A stretch of 34,177 bases of DNA from Candidatus Hydrogenedentota bacterium (GCA_020849535.1 JADLGB010000180.1:1-34177), one strand, 5' to 3'. Counted from the stretch's first letter, positions 23,492-33,435 are shown. A program made the numbers and translations. Notes: generated from the sequence alone by a model not told the origin.

Positions 23492-24412
23492 TCACGTGCC
23501 GGTCCAGCGCGCGGCCTCCACCCGGTCGCGGCCATTCTCCTTGGCCTTGTACAGCAGGTCGTCCGCAGCCTTGATCACTTCGTGAACGCCGAGCTTCTCG
23601 CCCGCGTCCACCCAGACGGCGCCAGTGCTCACGGTCACCTCGAGGCGCTGTCCGTCCGCGGCGATGGGCGTCTCCTTGACACGCTGCCGGATGCGGTCCG
23701 CCAGGGAAGACATGTCCTCGAAGCGCGGGCCCGGCAACACGACGAGAAACTCTTCGCCCCCGAAACGCCCCGTGGAATCGTAGGGGCGGCATTCGGCGCA
23801 AAGCCGCTGCGCGATCTCGACGAGCACCTTGTCGCCGATCAAGTGGCCGTACCGGTCGTTGACGCGCTTGAAATGATCCACGTCGAGCATGAGCGCGGCC
23901 AATGGCGTGTCCTCGCGTTGGGACCGCGCGATTTCCTGTTCGAGCCGCTCGACGATGGCCGCACGGTTATAGATGCGCGTGAGCCCGTCCGTGCGTGCCA
24001 TCATGAAGAGTTTGGCGTTGGCTTCCTCGAGCTTTTCGTGGAGGTGGACGATCCGCGCGGCCGCGCCGATCCGCGAATGCAATTCTTCGGCGTGATACGG
24101 TTTGGTGAGATAGTCATCGGCGCCCGCGTCCAGCGCCACCACGATGTCGGAGGTGCGCTCCTTGGCGGTGAGGATGATGATGTACGTAAACGGCCTGTCC
24201 GTGGCCGCGCGAATCCGCCGGCACAATTCGGGTCCGTCGATCTTCGGCATGACCCAGTCGAGCACGGCGATGCGAGGGGCATCCAACCGCCGTAGCACAT
24301 CCCACGCTTCGGCCCCGTTCGACACCGCGACGACCTTGTACCCCCATTTTGCGAGGTGTGCTTCGAGAATCCGGCGCGATACGCTGTCATCTTCCGCAAT
24401 CAGGATCTTCAC
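23492..24412 (-). CDS. Response regulator diguanylate cyclase (REC-GGDEF)
   Basis: The 306-residue protein has a receiver domain (1-120; ILIAEDDSVSRR, D52 in AVLDWVMP, K104) joined through a helix (about 122-140) to a GGDEF domain at 141-300. The active site reads GGEEF (218-222). Five residues before it lies RPYD (209-212), the RxxD inhibitory site for product binding. It should make c-di-GMP from GTP when phosphorylated. The start is a GTG at 24412 with GGAGG six bases upstream; the extension to 24484 would run across the promoter. No dedicated kinase is next to it, but a hybrid kinase lies 1.5 kb away, and two MshEN proteins in the pilus operon are possible c-di-GMP targets. Confidence 0.92.
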   Translation of the reverse strand: MKILIAEDDSVSRRILEAHLAKWGYKVVAVSNGAEAWDVLRRLDAPRIAVLDWVMPKIDGPELCRRIRAATDRPFTYIIILTAKERTSDIVVALDAGADDYLTKPYHAEELHSRIGAAARIVHLHEKLEEANAKLFMMARTDGLTRIYNRAAIVERLEQEIARSQREDTPLAALMLDVDHFKRVNDRYGHLIGDKVLVEIAQRLCAECRPYDSTGRFGGEEFLVVLPGPRFEDMSSLADRIRQRVKETPIAADGQRLEVTVSTGAVWVDAGEKLGVHEVIKAADDLLYKAKENGRDRVEAARWTGT

Positions 24413-24455
24413 AAGAAACCTCCGGCGCCCACGTCGTCCAGGTATCACAAAGGCC

Positions 24456-24484
24456 ATTGTACTGGGTATGCCATCCGATGGCAA
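24456..24484 (-). promoter_or_regulatory. Promoter of the diguanylate cyclase gene
   Basis: On the minus strand TTGCCA (24479-24484) and TACAAT (24456-24461) are 17 bases apart, each 5/6 to consensus, and about 43 bases lie between the -10 box and the GTG start. Confidence 0.6.
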
Positions 24485-24550
24485 CGTGCTCCGCCAGAGC
24501 TACCCGCATCGGATTTCAGGAAGGGCGACCGAACGAGGCGTCGCATTGAG

Positions 24551-24660
24551 TAGGGCGGGATTTGTTCCCGCCCTCTTGACGAGGATGGAGTCGCCGCCGG
24601 GTCAGTCCGTTTCCAATACGTGATTGGGAGAGTAAGAAGGCGGGAACAAATCCCGCCCTA
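24551..24660. repeat. Perfect 22-bp inverted repeat around 66 bases
   Basis: Arms 24551-24572 and 24639-24660 are exact inverse complements (TAGGGCGGGA...CCCGCC). Each arm is itself an imperfect palindrome. It lies between two divergent genes. No open frame is inside it, and no other structure is visible in the rest of 24485-24728. Confidence 0.8.
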
Positions 24661-24728
24661 CGAAGACCGCCTGGTTTGGAGTTTGCGTATCGTCACGCCG
24701 GTCAGCGTGCCCTGGCTTCATCGCGAGG

Positions 24729-24757
24729 TTGACCCGTGGATGGCCGAAGGGTACGCT
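24729..24757 (+). promoter_or_regulatory. Weak candidate promoter of the nucleoside hydrolase gene
   Basis: TTGACC (24729-24734) and TACGCT (24752-24757) are 17 bases apart and lie about 55 bases before the start. The -35 is good, the -10 is poor. Confidence 0.3.
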
Positions 24758-24811
24758 CAACGCTGGATGCCGGGCAGTCCGCGCCACGGCCATGCGTGAA
24801 AGGGAGTGGAT

Positions 24812-25753
24812 ATGATGTGCCATCTGTTGTTAGCGCCGATCCTTGTGCTTTCCGCCGCGGCGGCCCCCGTGCCGGTGATTCTGGATACCGACCTGGGCGA
24901 TGATATCGATGATACGTGGGCCCTGGCCTTCCTGCTAGGCACGCCCCAGGTGGATGTGAAACTCATCGTCACCGCGACCAGCGACACGGAGCGCAAGACT
25001 CGCCTGGTGGCAAAGATCCTCGAACACATGGGGAGGACCGACATCCCTATCGGCACCGGTGTCCGCGAGAATGATGAGAAGACCCACCAGGACGCCTGGC
25101 TCGGCAAGTACACCTTGGACGAATACAAGGGCGTGGTCCACGCGGACGGCGTGGGCGCGATGGTCGATGCCATCAAGGCCTCGCCGGTGCCCATCACCCT
25201 GTGTGTGATTGGACCGCAGACCAACATCAAAGCGGCGCTCGAACGCGACCCCTCCATCGCACAAAAGGCCCGCGTCGTATCGATGGCGGGCAGCGTCTAC
25301 GTCGGCTACGACGGCAAGGCCACGCCCGATCCCGAGTACAACGTCGTGCGCGATGTGAAGGCGGCCCAGGCGGTGTTCGCCGCGCCGTGGGAGATCACGT
25401 ACGCGCCGCTGGATAGTTGCGGGGCCCTGCGCATCCGCGGCGACCGCTACGCGCGTGTGTGCGCATCGAAGAACCCCCTCGCTGTGACCACCATCGAGAA
25501 CTACGACCTCTGGGCCAACCGCTCGCATCACCCGCAGGACAGCAGCAGCATTCTCTTCGACACGGTCGCCGCCTACCTATGTTTCAGCGAATCCCTGTGC
25601 GAAATGAAGACCGTCAAGCTCAGCATCGACGAGAAGGGCAACACCTTGCCTGACGAGGAAAAGGGACGTCCCGTGAATTGCGCGCTGAGTTGGAAAGACC
25701 AAGGCGCCTTCGAGGAATTGCTGGTCAACGCCCTGATCGGGCCGAAGAAGTAA
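24812..25753 (+). CDS. Exported nucleoside hydrolase-like protein
   Basis: The 313-residue protein belongs to the inosine-uridine nucleoside N-ribohydrolase fold. The signature PVILDTDLGDDIDDTWAL carries the aspartates that bind Ca2+ and ribose, ITLCVIGPQTNI is the second conserved strand, and VVSMAGSVY leads to the central motif. The usual late Asp-containing segment is less clear (SSSILFDTVAAYL). An N-terminal hydrophobic segment (MMCHLLLAPILVLSAAAAP) looks like a signal peptide, so it probably acts outside the cytoplasm, perhaps on nucleosides or on other ribosides. The ATG at 24812 is favoured by AGGGAG at 24801-24806; a GTG at 24806 and an ATG at 24815 are alternatives. It is a single-gene unit flanked by hairpins. 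Confidence 0.85.
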   Translation: MMCHLLLAPILVLSAAAAPVPVILDTDLGDDIDDTWALAFLLGTPQVDVKLIVTATSDTERKTRLVAKILEHMGRTDIPIGTGVRENDEKTHQDAWLGKYTLDEYKGVVHADGVGAMVDAIKASPVPITLCVIGPQTNIKAALERDPSIAQKARVVSMAGSVYVGYDGKATPDPEYNVVRDVKAAQAVFAAPWEITYAPLDSCGALRIRGDRYARVCASKNPLAVTTIENYDLWANRSHHPQDSSSILFDTVAAYLCFSESLCEMKTVKLSIDEKGNTLPDEEKGRPVNCALSWKDQGAFEELLVNALIGPKK

Positions 25754-25764
25754 TCCCTGGAACT

Positions 25765-25808
25765 GACCCCGTCATTCGCGCAGGCCCCGCGGAGCGAATC
25801 ACGGGGTC
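25765..25808. terminator. Long hairpin after the nucleoside hydrolase gene
   Basis: Arms 25765-25779 and 25794-25808 pair over 15 bases with one central C-C mismatch and a 14-base loop. It starts 11 bases after the TAA. No T run follows, so it may protect the message end rather than stop transcription. Confidence 0.5.
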
Positions 25809-25902
25809 TGTCCCTGATCCCCGGAATGAGAGCTATGGGAAGAATGGGAGTGATGGGATAACAACGGTCCGATCGGTCTGATTCGTCCGATTCAGTCTGT
25901 GT

Positions 25903-25927
25903 GGGCCGGCGCCCCCGCCGGTCCTTT
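25903..25927 (+). terminator. Rho-independent terminator-like hairpin
   Basis: GGCCGGCG and CGCCGGTCC form a stem that is followed directly by TTTT on the plus strand, suited to ending the nucleoside hydrolase message. It ends 5 bases before the stop of the convergent kinase gene and may act on both. Confidence 0.5.
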
Positions 25928-25932
25928 TCATT

Positions 25933-28314
25933 CTATGCTTCCAGTAATTCCTGCACGGTGTTGATCACGCTTGAGGTCTGGAACGGCTTCGCTACGAACC
26001 GCGTGTTCTTGCGGTTCAGGAGGCCGGGGTCCAGCGTTTCGCTGCCGTAGCCGCTCGAGACGATGCACTTGATATCCGGGTTGATCTCCGTGAGCATTTC
26101 CAGCGTGCGCGCGCCGCCCATGCCTGGCATGACAATATCGAGGATAACCAGGGAGATCTCGCTCGCCCGATCCCGGTACATTTCGAGGGCCTCCTCGCCC
26201 GTGGTCGCCTCGATGACGTCGTGGCCGCCCATCGCGAGGATGTCCTGGAGCAGCGTACGGATCAGCTTCTCATCGTCCACCACGAGGATCAACCCGTCGT
26301 GCCCTCCTTCCGGCTCCACCTCGGTATCAATGCCCGCCTGGCCCTGTTCGACGCGCTCCGCCGACGGGAGATAGATGTCAATCCGGGTTCCACGTCCGAC
26401 TTCCGACTCCACTTTGAGACCGCCTCCATGTGCTTGAATGATGCCATACACCACCGAAAGACCCAACCCGTTCGCGCGTCCGGGCTGTTTCGTCGAGAAG
26501 AACGGTTCAAACATCCGCCGGATGACATCGGCCGGCATCCCGCATCCCGTGTCCTCCACCGAGAGGCAGACGAAGGGGCCGCGCCCGATCACTTGGAGCG
26601 ACTCGCCGAGCGCGTTATCGACGTTGGCATTCCGCGTTGTGATGCGTACCTCGCCACTTTCGCTCATCGCGTCCCGCGAGTTCAAGCACAGATTCATCAG
26701 CACTTGGCGGATCTGGGCCCGGTCCACTTCCACCAAGTCGAGGCCTGGCTCCGCATCAAGCCGCACCCGGATGTTGGGATCCAGCGTATGCGAAAGCAGG
26801 TTCACCGTCTCGGCGCCGACCTCATTCAACGACACGCGTTCCACATTGCGCGCGCCGGCGCGCGCGAAGGTCAGCAATTGGTTCGTCAATTCGGAGGCCC
26901 GTAGGGCTGATTCCTCGATGGCCTGCATCCGGCGTTGGTGCGGAGAATCAGGACCCAGCTCCTGACGGACCAGCGTCGCGTAGCCCAGGACCCCCGCCAT
27001 GATGTTGTTGAAGTCATGGGCGATGCCCCCGGCCAACCGCCCGATGCTGTCCATCTTCTGGACCTCAAGGAGCTTTGCGTGCAGGGCTTCCCGCTCCGTC
27101 ACATCGACCACAACGCCCGCCACCGCGACAACGTCCCCTTCCGCGTTCAGCACGGGGGCCAAGGCGCCGTTGCACACCCGCGCCTCTCCATCCGCGCGGC
27201 TCAACACCAGGTTGCGGAACTCCGCGTGCTGGCCTTGGCCCAGCACCCGGCCTTCGATCGTTTGGCGGACGGGCTCCGGATTCAGCAGCAATTGCGCGAG
27301 CACTTGACCTATCGGGCGATTGGCGAGTTCCTCGCGCCGGAGCCCCGTGATCGATTCCATCCGTTGATTGAATTCCATCAAGGTGCCCCGCTGATCGACG
27401 ATGAACAAGCCCACATCCGCGGACTGAAGCGCCCGTGCCAGCAGATCGCGCGAATCGAGCAGCTCGCGTTCGACACGTTTGCGCACCTCCGTGCTGCGCA
27501 CGATCACGCACGCGCCTACGGCTTGCCCGCCCTCATCGGTGACGGGTGCGAAGCTCGCCGCCGCCGGGAACCGGGTCCCGTCCTGGCGGCGCCCGACTAC
27601 GTCCACTTCATCCTGGGGTCCGTGCTGGTCGATCCACGTCACGAGGTTGTTGTCCGCGCTCTGCAGACCTTCCACCAGGAAATCGCTGAACGACAACCGG
27701 GACGCATAGGCCTCGTCATAGCCAAACAAGCGTTGCGCCCCGGCATTCCAAACCTGGATAGCTCCCTGGGTGTTCACCGCGAAGACCGCGTCGGGCGACA
27801 GGTCGACCAGCCGCGACAGATATTGGCTGGCGCGCAACAGTTCGCTGATTTGACGCTTCTCCGATTCCGTCTGTTCGTTGAGGACCGCCAGTTCGTACAT
27901 GACCAGCAGCATCGTGATCAGCAGGCAGATGTACCCGACCCCCTCGCTCACATGCTGGGCGAATTCGTGGGCGAATCCCTCGCCGCCAAGCAACGGCACG
28001 CTGCGGAGGACGCGCAGTTCCTCGGTGTAATCGAAGAAGCGCGCCAGGATCAGACAGGTGGAGCCCATCAGGAAGAGCCGGACGATGTAGGCGCGGCTGG
28101 TCAGCCGCAGCACGATGAGGTTCGCACCCACCACGAGCGACGCGGTGCCGACCAGCTCCAGGAGATCCCCCCACAAGGCGTCGCCCAGCGCGATGTTCGG
28201 CAGAAAGGACAACGCGAAGATCGCCGCGCCGGCGATCAGCAAGATCTTCGCGTTCCGGGTCACCACGGCGCTTCGGCTTGGCTCCGGCCCGCTGTAAGAA
28301 CTGCTGCGTTTCAC
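25933..28314 (-). CDS. Hybrid sensor histidine kinase with PAS domains and receiver
   Basis: The 793-residue protein has hydrophobic segments at about 22-42, 48-70, 76-92 and 122-142. Two PAS domains follow (about 160-280 and 285-408). The kinase core has phospho-acceptor H433 in GGIAHDFNNIMAGVLGY, the N box LMNLCLNSRDAM, and G boxes ending DTGCGMP and GLGLSVVYGIIQAHGG, typical of the HWE/NtrB-like hybrid kinases. A C-terminal receiver (about 673-793) has the Asp in VILDIVMPGMGG and the Lys in FVAKPFQ. The start is GTG with a weak AGGA. No response regulator gene adjoins it. The GGDEF regulator 1.5 kb away is one possible partner, but this is inference. Confidence 0.9.
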   Translation of the reverse strand: MKRSSSYSGPEPSRSAVVTRNAKILLIAGAAIFALSFLPNIALGDALWGDLLELVGTASLVVGANLIVLRLTSRAYIVRLFLMGSTCLILARFFDYTEELRVLRSVPLLGGEGFAHEFAQHVSEGVGYICLLITMLLVMYELAVLNEQTESEKRQISELLRASQYLSRLVDLSPDAVFAVNTQGAIQVWNAGAQRLFGYDEAYASRLSFSDFLVEGLQSADNNLVTWIDQHGPQDEVDVVGRRQDGTRFPAAASFAPVTDEGGQAVGACVIVRSTEVRKRVERELLDSRDLLARALQSADVGLFIVDQRGTLMEFNQRMESITGLRREELANRPIGQVLAQLLLNPEPVRQTIEGRVLGQGQHAEFRNLVLSRADGEARVCNGALAPVLNAEGDVVAVAGVVVDVTEREALHAKLLEVQKMDSIGRLAGGIAHDFNNIMAGVLGYATLVRQELGPDSPHQRRMQAIEESALRASELTNQLLTFARAGARNVERVSLNEVGAETVNLLSHTLDPNIRVRLDAEPGLDLVEVDRAQIRQVLMNLCLNSRDAMSESGEVRITTRNANVDNALGESLQVIGRGPFVCLSVEDTGCGMPADVIRRMFEPFFSTKQPGRANGLGLSVVYGIIQAHGGGLKVESEVGRGTRIDIYLPSAERVEQGQAGIDTEVEPEGGHDGLILVVDDEKLIRTLLQDILAMGGHDVIEATTGEEALEMYRDRASEISLVILDIVMPGMGGARTLEMLTEINPDIKCIVSSGYGSETLDPGLLNRKNTRFVAKPFQTSSVINTVQELLEA

Positions 28315-28764
28315 GGCGTGTTTTCCTGTCTCATCATCGGCGTTGCCGCCGCCAAAGCCCTACCATCTCTATACGCGGGAGAATCGAAAACGTTCCACAT
28401 CAGGCAAGCTCTACGGCTTACCCGCGGCAAGCACATGCGCCGCTCCACTTGTGGTACAGGCCAAAGCTCCAACCGAATACCCCCGCACCCAATGCCTCTA
28501 TTCTACAGATTTCGAAGAATACTCACAAAGCTTCGCCCGGGTTGCCGCATCAGACGTGTCCAAGTGCTGGATTCCCAGGGCGTTACCCGTCCATTGGAAA
28601 CACATAAGAGATACTTCACCGCGAAGGCGCGAAGTTCGCGAAGAAAGAGCGATGCCACTCGCCAAGGCGCGGGTATGGAGTTATAGCAGACGCGGTTCAC
28701 AGCCGCGGTGAATCTCCCTTCTTTATCTGCGTCCATCTACGCCATCTACGGACGAACTCCCTGG
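28315..28764. other. Gene-free stretch with old repeat remnants
   Basis: No frame here resembles a protein. At 28620-28643 there are three CGCGAAG units at 8-9 base spacing, a kind of short tandem often left between genes in planctomycete-like genomes. CATCTACG recurs twice near 28733-28750. Otherwise nothing is seen. Confidence 0.55.
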
Positions 28765-28794
28765 TTGCGGCTTCTATCTTTCGGCGGATACAAT
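28765..28794 (+). promoter_or_regulatory. Candidate promoter of the carbohydrate operon
   Basis: TTGCGG (28765-28770) and TACAAT (28789-28794) are separated by 18 bases and lie about 58 bases before the first start codon. The -10 is good, the -35 is weak, which fits a promoter needing an activator. Confidence 0.4.
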
Positions 28795-28851
28795 GCACCG
28801 CGTCTGCGCCGCGACGGCGCGCCACACTCAGCGGAAGAGGGAGTTCGCACC

Positions 28852-30267
<1,416 letters not shown>

Positions 30268-30322
30268 ATGCATCAAGTGGAGCGATGCCTGCAACGCCGC
30301 GGGAACAAGGAGAATCAAAGCC

Positions 30323-31351
30323 ATGACGAAACTGGGAGTGGGGATCGTCGGCACCGGCTGGGTGGCCGGTGAACACATACGCGCCTTCAAGAACAATCCG
30401 GACACCAAGATCGTGGCCTTGTGCGGGCTCACCGAGCAATTGGCCAAGGCCAAGGCGGCCGAGTGCGACATCCAGTGCGACATCTTCACCGACTTCGGCA
30501 AGATGCTCGATCAGAAGGGCATCGACATTGTCACGGTCGCCACGCCACCGAACCTTCACCGCGAACACGCGACGGGCGCCGTGCAGGCCGGCAAACACCT
30601 GCTCCTTGAAAAGGCCATGGCCACCACGCTCGAAGATGCGCGCGCCATCCGCGATGCCGTCGCGAAGGCTAAGGTCAAATCCGTCGTCAGTTTCGTGCTG
30701 CGCTGGAATCCCCTCTTCGAGATCATCAAGACGCAGCTCGCCGCGAACACGATCGGCAACATCATCATGGGCGAAGTGGATTACTTCCACGGCATCGGCC
30801 CCTGGTACAAGCAGTACGAGTGGAACGTCAAGAAAGATGTCGGCGTCAGCTCGCTGATGTCGGCGGGCTGCCACGCTCTGGACGCCGTGCGCTGGTTCAT
30901 GGGCGGCGAGGTCGCCGAGGTGTTCCAGTACGCGACCTTCGGCAAGGGTCCCGATTTCAAGGAATACGAGTACCCGCCCACAACGTGCACGGTCATGAAG
31001 TTCAAGGATGGCCGCCTTGGCAAGGTCACGTCCTGCATCGAATGCGTACAGCCCTACGTGTTCAGCATCAACCTCGTCGGCACGCGCGGCACCATCAAGA
31101 ACAACACGGTGTACTCGAAGACCACGATGCCCGGGCAAACGAGTTGGGCGACCATTCCCACGATTCTTCCGGACAGCGGCGACGTGTCGCACCATCCGTT
31201 CACCCACGAAGCGGCGCACCTCGTCGAATGCATCCAGGAGAACAAGGAATCCCATTGCAGCGTGGCCGATGCGTACCTCAGTCACGAGGTGTGTTTCGCC
31301 GCGGACCTCTCGGGCCAGACCGGCAAGCCCGTGACGCTGCCGATGGCATAA
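30323..31351 (+). CDS. Gfo/Idh/MocA-family oxidoreductase
   Basis: The 342-residue protein starts with the Rossmann signature LGVGIVGTGWVAGEHIRAF. TVATPPNLHREHATGAVQAGKHLLLEKAMA follows, where the family's conserved EKP motif reads EKA (96-98), then the C-terminal domain with VSSLMSAGCHALDAVRWFMGGEV and its conserved His. It probably oxidises or reduces the sugar or sugar acid handled by this operon using NAD(P). AAGGAG lies at 30307-30312, ten bases before the ATG. It begins 55 bases after the isomerase stop and ends 22 bases before the permease start. A longer in-frame extension upstream overlaps the isomerase gene and is rejected. Confidence 0.9.
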   Translation: MTKLGVGIVGTGWVAGEHIRAFKNNPDTKIVALCGLTEQLAKAKAAECDIQCDIFTDFGKMLDQKGIDIVTVATPPNLHREHATGAVQAGKHLLLEKAMATTLEDARAIRDAVAKAKVKSVVSFVLRWNPLFEIIKTQLAANTIGNIIMGEVDYFHGIGPWYKQYEWNVKKDVGVSSLMSAGCHALDAVRWFMGGEVAEVFQYATFGKGPDFKEYEYPPTTCTVMKFKDGRLGKVTSCIECVQPYVFSINLVGTRGTIKNNTVYSKTTMPGQTSWATIPTILPDSGDVSHHPFTHEAAHLVECIQENKESHCSVADAYLSHEVCFAADLSGQTGKPVTLPMA

Positions 31352-31373
31352 TCGAATCCGGGGGAAGCGGCGC

Positions 31374-32312
31374 GTGAAGCAGTTCATTTCGAGAAACGCC
31401 CTGATCATTCTCCTGGGCGTGGTGTGCCTGGGACTCGCCGTGTTCACGCCCAGTTTCATCAGCGATACCAACCTGACCAATCTCGCGCGCCGCGTGTGTG
31501 CCGTGGGCATTGTCGCCGTGGGCGAGACGCTCGTTATCATTACCGCGGGCATCGACCTTTCCGTGGGTAGCGTGGCGGCCTTTTCCGCCGTCGTCGCGGG
31601 CAAAACGATCCAGGACCTCGGCATCCCCGTGCCCCTGGGGATCATCGCCGGCGCCGCGACTGGGCTCTTCTGCGGTCTGGTCAATGGTGTGTTATCCACC
31701 AAGGGCCGCATCCCGTCCTTCATCGTAACGCTCGGCATGATGCTGGCCGCGCGCGGAGGCGCCTTGCTCCTCACCGGCGGCAGCCGTATCTCCGGTCTGC
31801 CCGAGGGATTCCGTTTCCTGGGCGGCACGAATGACTGGCGGGTTCCCGTCGTGGTGACCCTCCTGATCGTTGGTGTGTTCGCCGCCATGCTCCGCTACAT
31901 GCGGTTGGGCCGCGAGATCTACGCCTCGGGCGGCAACCTCCAGGGTGCGCGGCTTTCGGGTATCCCCGTGGACCGCTGCCGCATCGCGGCGTTTGCTCTG
32001 TGCGGCATGCTCGCGGGTTTCGCGGGCGTCCTGCTGGCCTCGCGCACGGGCGTGGCCGATCCCACCATGGCCGAAGGCATGGAACTCGATTCCATCGCCG
32101 CATGCGTGGTCGGCGGCGCGAGCCTCATGGGCGGCGAAGGCGGCGCTGTCGGCGCGCTGGTCGGCGCGGTCCTCATCGGAATGCTGATCAATATCTGCCA
32201 ATTGAATGGGATGTCTGACGAGTGGCAGCGTATCGTCGTCGGCGTGCTCATCGTTGTGCTCGTCTATATCGACAACATGCGCAAACGCCGCGCGGGCAAA
32301 TTGAAAGACTGA
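31374..32312 (+). CDS. Sugar ABC transporter permease, RbsC/AraH type
   Basis: The 312-residue membrane protein has eight or more hydrophobic segments and belongs to the branched-chain/ribose permease family. Family marks include VGETLVIITAGIDLSVGSVAAFSAVVAG, GLVNGVLSTKGRIPSFIVTLGMML and the late ACVVGGASLMGGEGGAVGALVGAVLIGMLINI block. It would form the channel for sugar uptake together with the lipoprotein downstream. The start is a GTG with GGGGGAAG upstream. Such permeases need an RbsA/MglA-type ATPase, normally encoded beside them, but none lies in this operon. Confidence 0.92.
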   Translation: MKQFISRNALIILLGVVCLGLAVFTPSFISDTNLTNLARRVCAVGIVAVGETLVIITAGIDLSVGSVAAFSAVVAGKTIQDLGIPVPLGIIAGAATGLFCGLVNGVLSTKGRIPSFIVTLGMMLAARGGALLLTGGSRISGLPEGFRFLGGTNDWRVPVVVTLLIVGVFAAMLRYMRLGREIYASGGNLQGARLSGIPVDRCRIAAFALCGMLAGFAGVLLASRTGVADPTMAEGMELDSIAACVVGGASLMGGEGGAVGALVGAVLIGMLINICQLNGMSDEWQRIVVGVLIVVLVYIDNMRKRRAGKLKD

Positions 32313-32379
32313 ACCGCGGCAGGAGTTATCCTCTCCGCGCGTGAACCGGGACCTTCCAACCACAAAGGGAGCATTGCAT

Positions 32380-33381
32380 ATGAAACGGGCTATTCTGGGC
32401 CTTCTCCTGGCCGTTCTCGTCATTGGCTGCGGACAGCAAACGCAGCAGACATCAACCACGGACACGCCGGGCGCGGCCACTCCCACATCCGATGCCGGCG
32501 GCGATAGACTCCAATTCGCCGTCATCCCCAAAGGCCTGACGCATCAATTCTGGTTGACCGTGAAGAAGGGCGCCGAGACCGCTGGGGCGGAATTCGGCGT
32601 GGACATCGTCTGGATTGGGCCGGACAAAGAAACGGACGTCGTTCAGCAGATCAATATTGTCGAAGACATGATCGGCAAGGGCGTGGACGCGATCGTCATG
32701 GCTGCCTGCGATCAAGACGCCCTGGTGGAGGTGGTGAAACGCGCCAGCGATGAGGGTCTTCCCGTCGTCACGATTGACTCCGGCGTCAACTCAGACATCC
32801 CCGTTTCATTTGTCGCCACCGACAACCTCGCGGGGGCCGAAGCGGCCGCGCGCGAATTGGCCAAGCTCATCGGCGAGAGCGGTCTCGTGGGCGTCATTCC
32901 CTTCGTGAAAGGCGCCGCCACTTCGGAATTGCGAGAGGAAGGATTCAAGAAGGGCATCGCCGCGTTTCCCAACATCCAGTCGCTGGATCCCCAGTATTGC
33001 GATAGCGATGTAGCCAAGGCTATGGACGTCACCGAAGACATGTTGACGGCCCACCCCGAACTCAAGGGCATCTTCGCAACCAACGAACCCGCTGCCATTG
33101 GTGCGGTCCAGGCCGTTGAAGCCGCGGGCAAGGGCGGCGAATTCAAGATCGTCGCGTTCGACGCATCCCCGGATCAGATCACCGCACTCGAACGTGGCAC
33201 CATTCACGCGCTCATCGTGCAGAATCCCTTCAAGATGGGGTACATGGGCGTGAAATCCGCCTACGACAGCCTCAAGGGCCAGCCCGTCGAGAAGCGCATC
33301 GACACCGGCGTCGAAGTCATCACCAAGGAAAATCTCAACCAACCCGAGATTCAGAAGCTGCTGAACCCACTGGCGAACTGA
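32380..33381 (+). CDS. Sugar ABC transporter substrate-binding lipoprotein, RbsB type
   Basis: The 333-residue protein has a lipoprotein signal with lipobox V14-I15-G16-C17, then a Thr/Ala-rich tether to about residue 45. The periplasmic-binding fold (Peripla_BP_4 type) follows: LQFAVIPKGLTHQFWLTVKKGAETAGAEFGV, then QINIVEDMIGKGVDAIVMAACDQDAL, PVVTIDSGVN and GVIPFVKGAATSELREEGFKKGI, as in ribose and related sugar binders. The hinge residues DS and D of VAFDASPDQI are in place. The ATG at 32380 has AAAGGGA at 32364-32370; a GTG at 32341 is less likely because it would bury the lipoprotein signal. It is the last gene of the operon, 67 bases after the permease, and is followed by a hairpin. Confidence 0.93.
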   Translation: MKRAILGLLLAVLVIGCGQQTQQTSTTDTPGAATPTSDAGGDRLQFAVIPKGLTHQFWLTVKKGAETAGAEFGVDIVWIGPDKETDVVQQINIVEDMIGKGVDAIVMAACDQDALVEVVKRASDEGLPVVTIDSGVNSDIPVSFVATDNLAGAEAAARELAKLIGESGLVGVIPFVKGAATSELREEGFKKGIAAFPNIQSLDPQYCDSDVAKAMDVTEDMLTAHPELKGIFATNEPAAIGAVQAVEAAGKGGEFKIVAFDASPDQITALERGTIHALIVQNPFKMGYMGVKSAYDSLKGQPVEKRIDTGVEVITKENLNQPEIQKLLNPLAN

Positions 33382-33409
33382 AGACAACGATCGGAATGAA
33401 CTCTACTGG

Positions 33410-33435
33410 GAGCGCCGGCATCCCTGCCGGCTCTT
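33410..33435. terminator. Palindromic repeat copy 4 between convergent genes, probable terminator
   Basis: The same 26-base hairpin found at 8903, 9231 and 20434, ending CTCTT. It lies 28 bases after the lipoprotein gene and 85 bases before the stop of arsM, where a two-way terminator would be useful. Confidence 0.6.

Noticed and set aside
28350..28420. A GGAAC...TATAGA pair before the hybrid kinase as an ECF-type promoter
   Set aside because: Only one box is convincing and no ECF factor is in view, so it is not supportable from one site.
26935..28686. A 583-codon plus-strand frame opposite the hybrid kinase
   Set aside because: It is antisense to clear PAS and kinase motifs and has no recognisable domain.
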